Notes: a model not told the origin generated them from the letters alone. A DNA stretch of 6,554 nt from Archaeoglobales archaeon (GCA_003662985.1 QMZD01000103.1:1-6554), one strand, 5' to 3'; positions 1 to 4,865 are shown, counted from the first letter of the stretch. Program-made: numbers and translations.

Positions 1-46
1 CTTCTAAACGGCTTTTTTGGCACAATTATTTCATCAATGAAGTATT

Positions 47-82
47 TTAAAAGATTTAAAAAGATTTAAAAAAGATTTAATC
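47..82. repeat. AT-rich near-tandem repeat of AAGATTTAA
   Basis: Three copies of a core reading AAGATTTAA follow each other with one to three extra A residues between them. It is followed by two close copies of TTCCAATTTTT. The block could simply be slippage-prone DNA. It also contains several TTTAAA cores that would serve as TATA boxes on either strand, for example for a minus-strand gene leaving the window at base 1. No function can be assigned from sequence alone. Confidence 0.5.
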
Positions 83-127
83 TTCCAATTTTTTCCAATT
101 TTTGAAAAATGAATCGAAGGTGAGGAA

Positions 128-310
128 TTACTCACTATCCCCTGTAAAGGCCACATCTTTAAGCTCCCTTTCAGTGTAATGTCTCTCAATTCTTCTACTC
201 AGCTCTCCTATGAACTCTCATTTGCTCATCGGGGCCAGTTTCCTTGCTTTGCCGAAAGACAGGATTTCCTCTTTGATAGAGTGCATTGGCCAACCTTAGG
301 AAATTTCTCT
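128..310 (-). pseudogene. Decayed UPF0175 family antitoxin, C-terminal half
   Basis: Read on the minus strand, this stretch gives the typical C-terminal half of a UPF0175 antitoxin, in two frames. The first piece (about 310-270) reads ANALYQRG. After a shift of one base near 262-275 the second piece reads EILSFGKARKLAPMSK, then a TGA at 220-218, then EFIGELSRRIERHYTEREL, ending at a TAA at 130-128. UPF0175 proteins normally have a helix-turn-helix-like region of the pattern LYREGKISLGKAAELAGMS, then W-E-F, so the TGA stands exactly where Trp (TGG) is expected. These proteins are small DNA-binding antitoxins usually paired with DUF3368 PIN toxins. The N-terminal half is not readable and would overlap the 5' end of the toxin gene on the other strand. 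The family match comes from motif memory, not a search; the two lesions are seen directly. Confidence 0.68.
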
Positions 311-392
311 CCTTACCTTTCTCAGACTGCTTTAGCGAGGAGCTTGAGTATGCCAAAGCTTGTTCAGCAAGTAAGTAACAAAGTTGGAGCGT

Positions 393-923
393 ATGGCATC
401 TCAAAGCACCACAATAGATTCTTCGCCCCCTATATACCTGGGTAAAACAGGAAAACTTTACCTCCTGAAAGAGCTTTACGGTTCGATTAAACTTCCCGAG
501 AGTGTGTATCATGAGGTTGTGGTGAAAGGCGAAGATGAGGGATTTGAAGATGCCACGAGAATTAAAGCGGAGATTGGGAAATTTCTGTTCGTCCATCAAC
601 CGGGAAGAGAGAGGGTGGATGAGGTCAAAGAACGCTCAGAAAGAATTGGTTTTCAGCTGGGCAAAGGCGAGATTGAGTGTATTGCACTCTGCATGGATAT
701 CGGGGATAAGGTCTTTCTGTCTGATGATGAAGATGCAAAAAAATTCGCGCGAATTTATGGAATTAACAGTAAAGGAACAATCTATCTGCTCCTGAAATCG
801 TGCAAAGAAGGATTTTTAGGTAAAAAAGAATGTGGTAAAACTTTTGGAGAAATGGTACAAAAAGGATTCTGGGTCAGCCCGGAGATTGTGGAATTCTTTC
901 ACAGAACTCTTGAAAGGATATAA
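393..923 (+). CDS. DUF3368 PIN-like ribonuclease toxin (orphan)
   Basis: This encodes 176 residues, the usual length for DUF3368, a PIN-fold family whose members act as toxins cutting RNA when not held by a UPF0175 antitoxin. The N-terminus has the hallmark IDSSPPIYLGKTGKLYLLK (Asp9, with SSP), then LPESVYHEVV near residues 34-43. The acidic GKGEIECIAL lies at 91-99 (Glu93, Glu95), and LSDDEDAKKFA at 109-119 (Asp111, Asp112, Asp114) supplies the metal-binding acidic residues. The ATG at 393 was chosen because the Asp9-Ser-Ser-Pro motif then sits close to the N-terminus, as is normal; a TTG at 384 is the only earlier in-frame start. GGAG at 386-389 is too close to be a good ribosome site, and no TATA box is clear upstream. 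No intact antitoxin precedes it, and the UPF0175 relic upstream points the other way. The frame is undamaged, so the protein may still be made, or may be a recent orphan. Confidence 0.85.
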   Translation: MASQSTTIDSSPPIYLGKTGKLYLLKELYGSIKLPESVYHEVVVKGEDEGFEDATRIKAEIGKFLFVHQPGRERVDEVKERSERIGFQLGKGEIECIALCMDIGDKVFLSDDEDAKKFARIYGINSKGTIYLLLKSCKEGFLGKKECGKTFGEMVQKGFWVSPEIVEFFHRTLERI

Positions 924-996
924 AAAGCGTCAGGTTGAAACTTGCATAATCTCTTGTTGCCTGCCAGCCCAAAATCGCCGAACCTCTTGAGCTTTT

Positions 997-1189
997 ATGG
1001 ACGGGATAAAGGTTAACGGGGAAGACGCTCTCCTAATCGCATTGGGAGACATGAAAGCAATATCATTGTATAGAGATAAAGACGAAGTGAGAGTAGAGAA
1101 GTATTCGGAAAGAGGATTAAGGTATGAGGAAATAATTGCCTAAGCTTCCCGTTTCCGGGAGAGAGGTAGCCAAGATTTTTAAAAAGTAA
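997..1189 (+). pseudogene. Small conserved-looking protein split by one extra base
   Basis: The ATG at 997 opens a 48-codon frame ending at TAA 1141-1143 and reading MDGIKVNGEDALLIALGD at the start and KYSERGLRYEEIIA at the end. If the single T at 1141 is dropped, the frame runs straight on as KLPVSGREVAKIFKK to a TAA at 1187-1189, giving a 63-residue basic and acidic small protein. The continuation has good codon sense and ends in a lysine-rich tail, which suggests that one inserted base made the early stop. I do not recognise the family. Its size and surroundings would fit a small regulator or antitoxin, but that is only a guess from context. No Shine-Dalgarno site is seen and the frame is closed by TGA at 988-990 just upstream. 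It could also be a genuine 48-residue protein, or a sequencing error may be responsible. Confidence 0.45.
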
Positions 1190-1230
1190 GTACGGGATGA
1201 TCATCAAACCGGCAGTCACAATTTTACGCC

Positions 1231-1282
1231 ATAAAGACCATGAAGACATGGAGACAAGGAGACATAAAAGACATAAAGAAAC
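1231..1282. repeat. Degenerate purine-rich repeat (GAAGACAT/GGAGACA/AAAGACATA)
   Basis: About 50 bases on the plus strand are almost free of T and C and are built from variants of AGACAT spaced by 7 to 10 bases. It lies between the 3' ends of the small plus-strand gene and the minus-strand coiled-coil pseudogene. There is no open frame of note and no clear hairpin. Another purine-rich array lies in a similar convergent gap at 4127-4214. Confidence 0.45.
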
Positions 1283-1335
1283 TCCACAAAGAAACGTATA
1301 TGGACTGACAGTATCAGATCACAAAGAAATTGAGC

Positions 1336-1794
1336 CTACGCGAATACCTTTTCCTCCAGTTTCCTTACCCTTCTGATCAAATCCTCGATGATGTCTTGTC
1401 TTTCTCTCAAAGCTGAGATCTCAGCTTTCAGTTCTCCAATCTCTCTGGTATTCTCTCCTATTGCTGAGTAAAGAGAGTCTATCCTCTTGTTCGTCTCATC
1501 GATCCTTGAATTAACGTCATCCTCGAATTAACACCATCGATCCTTGCCGTGAGCTCCTCCCTGACCGCATCAATCCTCTTGTTCGTCTCATCGATCCGCA
1601 AATTCAAAGCTCTTAGATCTCTCTATATTTCCAACCCTGGATTCTATGCCGTCAAGCCTCTTGTTCATCGTGTCAATTGCCAGCTTAAATCCGTCAAGCT
1701 GGCCTCTAACTTCGGCTCTGAACTCCTTGAACTCATCCCTGAGCTCCCCCATTATTGCATTTTTGACTGCCACTGCAATCTTTTGAGCGTCCAT
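1336..1794 (-). pseudogene. Coiled-coil protein gene with two frameshifts
   Basis: The minus strand starts at ATG 1794-1792 and reads MDAQKIAVAVKNAIMGELRD, then heptad-rich helix through GNIER, then hits a stop (TGA about 1590-1588) in the wrong frame. Shifting near 1615-1626 restores DLRALNLRIDETNKRIDAV up to about residue 90. A second shift near 1517-1522, explained by loss of four bases from an ATCGATGAC site, restores RIDDVNSRIDETNKRIDSL. The frame then continues through ELKAEISALRERQDIIEDL to a final VFA and TAG at 1338-1336. The mended protein is about 154 residues and almost entirely coiled coil, with repeated RID(E/D)xxxxR units. An exact 25-base direct repeat (1481-1505 and 1573-1597) lies inside it. 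Proteins of this kind, of unknown function and possibly structural or filament-like, are common in Archaeoglobus relatives (from memory). The intact piece is 68 residues (1794-1588). The reconstruction is read directly; the role is unknown. Confidence 0.75.
1481..1597. repeat. Exact 25-base direct repeat within the coiled-coil pseudogene
   Basis: Bases 1481-1505 and 1573-1597 are identical and each codes, on the minus strand, for the same RIDETNKRI segment. Between them, 1505-1521 and 1522-1538 are imperfect 17-base tandem copies. This points to growth of the coiled coil by internal duplication, and it offers a ready cause for the nearby four-base loss by slippage. Confidence 0.7.
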
Positions 1795-1815
1795 AAACTC
1801 AAATTTTGTTGAAAA

Positions 1816-1824
1816 GATAAATCT
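1816..1824 (-). promoter_or_regulatory. TATA-like box for the coiled-coil gene
   Basis: On the minus strand AGATTTATC, preceded by a run of A, is centred about 26 bases before the ATG at 1794. This is the spacing expected if transcription begins at or next to the start codon. A second AT-rich stretch (TTTAATATC) lies a further 30 bases upstream. Confidence 0.35.
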
Positions 1825-1826
1825 TT

Positions 1827-2060
1827 TTTGGTCTAATGAGGATTGATATTAAATCGCATAGTGGTTGGCTTTGATTAGCTTTATACTGCCTCGATTATAG
1901 AAAGATTAAGGAAACTTATGAGTTATGGGGTTGGTTATGCACCTTCAAACTATTATGCTTCAGCGATAGAAAGGTGTTACGTGAGTTTAACCGTTATATA
2001 CAAATTCAATCGATTTTCTTGCAAAATCCTGCTTAACCAGGTCAGTCCACTATCGGGTAT
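1827..2060. other. Intergenic stretch without a convincing gene
   Basis: A plus-strand frame is open from 1918 to 2154, but its first two-thirds have no protein-like character, and only its last part resembles HicA. A good TATA-like core, TATATA at 1994-1999 preceded by a purine/T stretch, could have driven the HicA relic downstream. Nothing else was seen. Confidence 0.4.
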
Positions 2061-2154
2061 GGTAGAGATCTTGGTGGAATTGAACTTGCCAGACTTCTCA
2101 GGCATGGCTGCGAAAATAACCAGACAAACAGGAAGTCATGAGCTTTTTGGTTGA
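2061..2154 (+). pseudogene. HicA-like toxin remnant, frameshifted
   Basis: In one plus-strand frame bases 2061-2114 read GRDLGGIELARLLRHGCE. After one extra A in the run 2113-2116 the next frame reads ITRQTGSHELFG and stops at TGA 2152-2154. HicA mRNA interferases are small double-stranded-RNA-binding-fold toxins that begin with a segment of the type SGxELxxLLxxxGxExxRQxGSH, where the His of GSH is catalytic. The fragment matches that order and spacing, with one base too many between Glu and Ile-Thr-Arg-Gln. The first few residues and the C-terminal half, which normally reads as a beta hairpin and helix, are missing, and no HicB partner is seen on either side. The motif match is good but short, so chance or another family cannot be excluded. 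Confidence 0.5.
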
Positions 2155-2199
2155 GATTGGTTCAAAATATCCCCGAAAAATGGATCATCTGCTAAACTT

Positions 2200-2223
2200 C
2201 CTCCTAAGCATCTTCCTAAGCAT
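2200..2223. repeat. Two tandem 12-base copies (CTTCCTAAGCAT type)
   Basis: Bases 2200-2211 and 2212-2223 differ at one position. They lie in the gap before the vapBC promoter. No role is evident; it looks like a local slippage duplication. Confidence 0.6.
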
Positions 2224-2289
2224 CCTCCAACTAATCGTGAAATTTTCCAACTCCAAACCCAAACCCGAAATGCATTCTTAGATTCAGAA

Positions 2290-2300
2290 AATATTAAATA
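2290..2300 (+). promoter_or_regulatory. TATA box for vapBC
   Basis: AATATTAAATA is centred about 27 bases before the ATG at 2323, which has no Shine-Dalgarno site upstream. This fits a leaderless message starting at the antitoxin start codon. AbrB-type antitoxins usually repress their own operon, so an operator is expected to overlap this box, but no clear inverted repeat was found. Confidence 0.5.
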
Positions 2301-2322
2301 ATCCGAAATTCAAATTTATTCG

Positions 2323-2571
2323 ATGAATTATTCAATCGGAAAAAGAGGTAAAGTCGGAAAGAAGGGGGAGATCTACATTCCGAAAAAGATCAGAGAGTTA
2401 GCGGGCCTTATGCCGGGTGATGAGGTTGAGGTGGAGGTCGCCGGAGACAAACTTATGATAAGGAAAAGACCGACAGCTTTGGACCTGCTGAAGAGGGAGG
2501 CAGTTGCTGAGGTCAAGGTTGAAGAGATGAGAGAGATAAGGGACAGCTTATCTGAGAGGCTGATCGGCTGA
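2323..2571 (+). CDS. vapB: AbrB/SpoVT-type antitoxin VapB
   Basis: This encodes 82 residues. Residues 6-48 form a swapped-hairpin AbrB domain: KRGKVGKKGEIYIPKKIREL, then AGLMPGDEVEVEV and a short strand, with the usual GEIYIPKKIR and PGDEV signatures. This part would bind operator DNA as a dimer. Residues 52-82 (LDLLKREAV to the end) form a charged helix that in this family wraps around the toxin and blocks its active site. It stands 31 bases before vapC on the same strand, the normal antitoxin-first order. The ATG at 2323 is supported by the TATA box about 27 bases upstream. Nothing in the frame is damaged. The VapB call rests on the domain and on the PIN gene that follows. Confidence 0.9.
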   Translation: MNYSIGKRGKVGKKGEIYIPKKIRELAGLMPGDEVEVEVAGDKLMIRKRPTALDLLKREAVAEVKVEEMREIRDSLSERLIG

Positions 2572-2591
2572 TTTCGGGCTTGCCCCCATCA

Positions 2592-2613
2592 ATGGTGTTC
2601 ATATGGTGTTCAT
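2592..2613 (+). repeat. 11-base tandem duplication over the vapC start codon
   Basis: ATGGTGTTCAT occurs twice without a gap (2592-2602 and 2603-2613). The first copy carries an ATG that is out of frame: translation from it would give only twelve codons, ending at a TGA in the toxin coding sequence. The second copy holds the start codon in the toxin frame. Since 11 is not a multiple of three, loss or gain of a copy leaves the toxin frame after the last ATG intact but changes which ATG ribosomes meet first. Confidence 0.9.
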
Positions 2614-3043
2614 CGACACCACCTTTCTGATGCCATTCTTCCACCTCGACGTAGATGTGGATGGTTTTTCAAGAGAAATTTTTAGAGAGAAGCTCTCCCA
2701 CTTCAAGCTGATTCATGCCAGCGAGATAAGCATCATCGAGATCAAAGCCAAGATTGTGAGGATGAAGAGCACCAGAATCAAAAAAATTTTCAGAGAAAAT
2801 CTTTCAATATTGCGGGATGATGATCGCTTTGTCTTCCATGGTTATACAGCCGACGATGATGTGAGATTCGAGGAAATAGAGCAATTAGACCTCAATTATA
2901 TAGTTGGGTTAATCGTGTCCCAGGCCTTCAACGTGGGCCTCCTTCTAACCGAAGACGGGAAGATTCTAAAGGAAAAGGGCTCATTGAAAAAGCTGGGACT
3001 GGATGTTGTAAGCTGGAATGAGTTCGTTAAGCTTCAAAAGTAG
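2603..3043 (+). CDS. vapC: PIN-domain ribonuclease toxin VapC
   Basis: This encodes 146 residues, the normal size for VapC, a magnesium-dependent RNase that cuts RNA when free of VapB. The acidic residues of the PIN site are in order: Asp5 in VFIDTTFL, Glu46 in EISIIEIKAK, Asp96 in EQLDLNYIVG and Asp118 in LLTEDGKIL. A run of acidic residues (72-74, 84-86) lies in the middle. The start at 2603 places Asp5 as in other VapC proteins; the earlier ATG at 2592 is in another frame. There is no good Shine-Dalgarno site, so translation may depend on coupling to vapB, which ends 31 bases earlier. The frame is intact and, with its partner, should be a working module. A hairpin follows right after the stop codon. 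Confidence 0.9.
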   Translation: MVFIDTTFLMPFFHLDVDVDGFSREIFREKLSHFKLIHASEISIIEIKAKIVRMKSTRIKKIFRENLSILRDDDRFVFHGYTADDDVRFEEIEQLDLNYIVGLIVSQAFNVGLLLTEDGKILKEKGSLKKLGLDVVSWNEFVKLQK

Positions 3044-3044
3044 A

Positions 3045-3073
3045 AGCTGAAAAAGATTCATCTCCTTTCAGCT
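3045..3073 (+). terminator. Hairpin after vapC
   Basis: AGCTGAAA (3045-3052) pairs perfectly with TTTCAGCT (3066-3073) around a 13-base loop, starting two bases after the vapC stop codon. There is no long T run after it, so it may stabilise the 3' end of the message rather than end transcription. Confidence 0.45.
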
Positions 3074-3173
3074 ATCAACAGGTGTTAAAGAGGTTGAAGG
3101 ATTGACCTGTGGTCAGCCGAACGTTCAGAAATCACTTGACATTCCAAAACACTTAAGTAGAAAAAAATTGATT

Positions 3174-3194
3174 ATGAAAAAGAGGGTGGAATAA
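3174..3194 (+). other. Six-codon leader frame and ribosome site before the secreted protein
   Basis: ATG at 3174 begins a frame reading MKKRVE and stopping at TAA 3192-3194, directly followed by the ATG of the secreted protein at 3195 in the same frame. The GAGGGTGGA (3182-3190) inside it also serves as the ribosome site for 3195. A weak TATA-like stretch (CTTAAGTAG, about 3151-3159) lies upstream. It could be a translated leader, or only a by-product of an AT-rich 5' region. Confidence 0.3.
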
Positions 3195-4013
3195 ATGAGA
3201 CTGAAATTCCTCATTCTGATTATCATGCTTGCCGCGATTACCGGAGTTGTCAATGGCCTGAGTGTAAACGTCAAGCCGGAGAATCCTGTGAAGGGAGATC
3301 TGGTTACCATTTACGGTACAGCAACCCCAAACCAGGAGGTAAAAATAGATATCTCCTTCGTGAAGACTTTTAACAGTGATTTCACCTTCTATGTGAAAGG
3401 AATCAAGATTCCAAATGGTAAAAATAGTTTTACCGTGAATTTGTATGGTTGTGAGTATCTGAACATGAAAGGAAGGAGACAGATCATCGGATTCCTTTAC
3501 ACTCCTTGGATAGGACTGAGCAAAAAAGCGGAGAATGGTGTGGCAAGCCTCACCCAAAGCGTCCTTCCTGGCACGTACGATGTAATCATTCAGGGAAAAT
3601 TCTGCAAGAATCCCAAGTTGGAAGTGGTTGCCTCGGGCTACATAAAGGCGAACGAAAATGGAGAATTCAGCTACTCTTATGACACATCTTCTCTTCCTAT
3701 AGGTGACTTCGTCGTGCATGTAGATGGAATATCCAAGACGATCTCTTTAAAACCCTTCAAACTCAAGGAAAAATCCAGATCTTGGAGCTTAGACCCGTCA
3801 TCATCCACTCATGTAAGCGTTCATACAGGTGCGCATGCAGATGATGACCAGTCGAATGGACAATCAAATGGACAATCAAATGGACAATCAAATGGACAAT
3901 CAAATGGACAATCAAATGAATTGAAACCAATTCAAAAAGTAAAGGCCTTCAGCGGGATAGGACTAGTGAAAAGCAAGTTTTTCAAAGGTTTCAAATTCTT
4001 CTTGCTCAAATGA
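3195..4013 (+). CDS. Secreted beta-sandwich protein with QSNG repeats, unknown function
   Basis: This encodes 272 residues. Residues 1-21 are a signal peptide: MRLK, a hydrophobic core FLILIIMLAAITGVV, and a likely cut after NG. The segment LSVNVKPENPVKGDLVTIYG that follows, with ATPNQEVKIDI, looks like the first strands of an immunoglobulin-like or similar beta domain. A second part with SGYIKANENGEFSYSYDTSS and FVVHVDGISKTISL (about 148-190) looks like the closing strands. Extracellular proteins of this style are common in Archaeoglobales and methanogens (from memory), where many end in a sorting tail. After a His/Asp-rich stretch come six QSN(G/E) units (219-242) as a flexible linker. The last 30 residues are basic with several Phe (KSKFFKGFKFFLLK) and form no membrane helix. 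The start has the ribosome site GAGGGTGGA five bases upstream. It is probably exported and loosely held at the cell surface. Confidence 0.8.
   Translation: MRLKFLILIIMLAAITGVVNGLSVNVKPENPVKGDLVTIYGTATPNQEVKIDISFVKTFNSDFTFYVKGIKIPNGKNSFTVNLYGCEYLNMKGRRQIIGFLYTPWIGLSKKAENGVASLTQSVLPGTYDVIIQGKFCKNPKLEVVASGYIKANENGEFSYSYDTSSLPIGDFVVHVDGISKTISLKPFKLKEKSRSWSLDPSSSTHVSVHTGAHADDDQSNGQSNGQSNGQSNGQSNGQSNELKPIQKVKAFSGIGLVKSKFFKGFKFFLLK
3849..3920 (+). repeat. Six 12-base units coding QSNG
   Basis: The last five units are CAATCAAATGGA, or GAA at the end of the final one; the first is a diverged CAGTCGAATGGA. The near-perfect DNA identity means recent expansion by slippage. The copy number keeps the frame at any value, so the linker length can vary between strains. 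Confidence 0.95.
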
Positions 4014-4031
4014 GTTAATCGTACCCCAGAT

Positions 4032-4048
4032 ATCCGAAAATTCCGGAT
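4032..4048 (+). terminator. Weak hairpin after the secreted protein gene
   Basis: ATCCG (4032-4036) pairs with CGGAT (4044-4048) around seven bases, 18 bases after the stop codon. AT-rich sequence follows (CAATTTACAGTTTAAATTAG), and a T run lies at 4105-4110. The stem is short, so the call is weak. Confidence 0.3.
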
Positions 4049-4126
4049 TGATCAATTTACAGTTTAAATTAGTCGGATTTACCAATTTATACGCATCTCA
4101 ATTCTTTTTTGAAAATCAAAAGATTT

Positions 4127-4214
4127 GGGAGATCAGGAGACTGGAGATTAGGAGATTTAGAGATTAGAGATTAGAGATTAGGAGATTAAGAGATTAGAGA
4201 TTAGGGATAAGGAA
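4127..4214. repeat. Imperfect array of GAGATTA heptamers
   Basis: About ten to twelve units of GAGATTA or variants (GGAGATT, AGAGATT, GGGATAA) run head to tail over 88 bases with occasional one-base insertions. The plus strand is made almost only of G, A and T. The array lies between the 3' ends of two convergent genes, and its right end touches the stop codon of the minus-strand gene at 4216. Transcripts of that gene running past the stop would contain UAAUCUC repeats, which might act as a pyrimidine-rich end signal. It could equally be a neutral microsatellite-like array. Confidence 0.85.
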
Positions 4215-4215
4215 T

Positions 4216-4764
4216 TTAAAGGATATCAATGTGAGTCGTCTGGTATCTGGATTCTGGAGTAACCAACTTTCTAAACCAGCCATTTCCTTCGTAAATCGTT
4301 CTTATAAAAGCTGCTAAAAATACTAAGAGGATTCCCACTGCGAGAACTTCCTTGTCGGCGATGCCAAAAACATCGGCCCTGTAGTTGAAGATCCCAAAGC
4401 CAACTTCTCCATCGTATAAGGGCCAGAGAATTCTATAACCCGGATAAAAGACGATGCTGTCCTCAATAAGGTGAGCCGCAAACCCGACAGCGGCAAAGAT
4501 GAATGTATCCGTTTGTCTGAACCCTCTCAAAATCAATGAGATGAGGAAAGCGTAAAGGAGGAGGAATGCGATGTTATGAAAGTCTCCATGCTCGATATGA
4601 AACAGTCCCGAAACCTCACCGATTTTAGCGGCCAGAATATCAATGTCCGGGGCGTAGGCGCTGAATATGATAAGCCATGAGTTTTCTCTACCTGTAATTC
4701 CCCTGTAAAGCATACCAAAGATTATCGCAATGGCGGTTGAGTAAACCAGATGCTCCGATAACAT
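4216..4764 (-). CDS. Membrane-bound metal-dependent hydrolase-like protein (DUF457/YdjM family)
   Basis: This encodes 182 residues with about five membrane segments (near 6-20, 29-45, 65-80, 86-100 and 138-157). It fits the family of LexA-binding, inner-membrane putative hydrolases (PF04307), whose members carry His and Asp residues for metal. Here His5, the PDID pair (Asp40, Asp42), HGDFH (His59, Asp61, His63) and HLIED (His98, Glu101, Asp102) are in the family order. The PLYDGEVGF segment (115-123) resembles the usual aromatic and acidic motif near W-P-L-Y. The reaction is unknown for the family; a phospholipase C-like or lipid-directed role has been proposed for relatives. A TATA box about 27 bases before the ATG suggests its own leaderless message. 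It is codirectional with the archaeosortase unit 100 bases upstream, so a link to surface or lipid work is possible but unproven. Confidence 0.75.
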   Translation of the reverse strand: MLSEHLVYSTAIAIIFGMLYRGITGRENSWLIIFSAYAPDIDILAAKIGEVSGLFHIEHGDFHNIAFLLLYAFLISLILRGFRQTDTFIFAAVGFAAHLIEDSIVFYPGYRILWPLYDGEVGFGIFNYRADVFGIADKEVLAVGILLVFLAAFIRTIYEGNGWFRKLVTPESRYQTTHIDIL

Positions 4765-4788
4765 GTAAAAACTTGAAGTTCGTCTGGA

Positions 4789-4800
4789 CGTATAAACTTT
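4789..4800 (-). promoter_or_regulatory. TATA box for the DUF457-family gene
   Basis: AAAGTTTATACG on the minus strand is centred close to 30 bases before the ATG at 4764, with no Shine-Dalgarno site in between. This supports both the chosen start and a leaderless or nearly leaderless transcript separate from the archaeosortase unit. Confidence 0.5.
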
Positions 4801-4865
4801 TTACTATCCCATGATCATGGATTCATTAAACTCCAAACTCCATCCACTGTCCGAGCTTTCCAATT

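Noticed and set aside
1..23. Possible start of a minus-strand gene leaving the window (GTG at 23-21, then PKKPFR), with TTTTAAAATA about 22 bases upstream.
   Set aside because: Only seven codons are visible, and the AT-rich repeat there would give TATA-like boxes by chance.
179..445. Plus-strand open frame of 88 codons.
   Set aside because: It is antisense to the UPF0175 relic and overlaps the DUF3368 start; it has no protein-like features.
195..599. Long minus-strand open frame across the DUF3368 gene.
   Set aside because: Most of it is the shadow of the DUF3368 coding sequence; only the short ANALYQRG part belongs to the UPF0175 relic.
1013..1249. Minus-strand open frame over the small split gene.
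   Set aside because: It lies opposite a better frame and runs through the purine-rich repeat.
1549..1812. Plus-strand frame over the coiled-coil pseudogene.
   Set aside because: The minus-strand reading gives clear heptads and a long coherent coiled coil; this is its shadow.
1918..2060. First part of a plus-strand frame (MSYGVGYAPSNYY and so on).
   Set aside because: It shows no domain-like character and no promoter at a fitting distance; only the end of the frame resembles HicA.
3153..3719. Minus-strand frame of 188 codons opposite the secreted protein gene.
   Set aside because: The plus strand has a signal peptide, ribosome site and repeat linker, so this is a shadow.
4060..4095. Two plus-strand TATA-like cores (GTTTAAATTAG and CAATTTATACG) before the heptamer array.
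   Set aside because: No gene follows on that strand; AT-rich sequence after a stop codon is more likely part of transcription ending.
4127..4214. CRISPR array.
   Set aside because: Units are about 7 bases with no spacers; it is a simple heptamer repeat.
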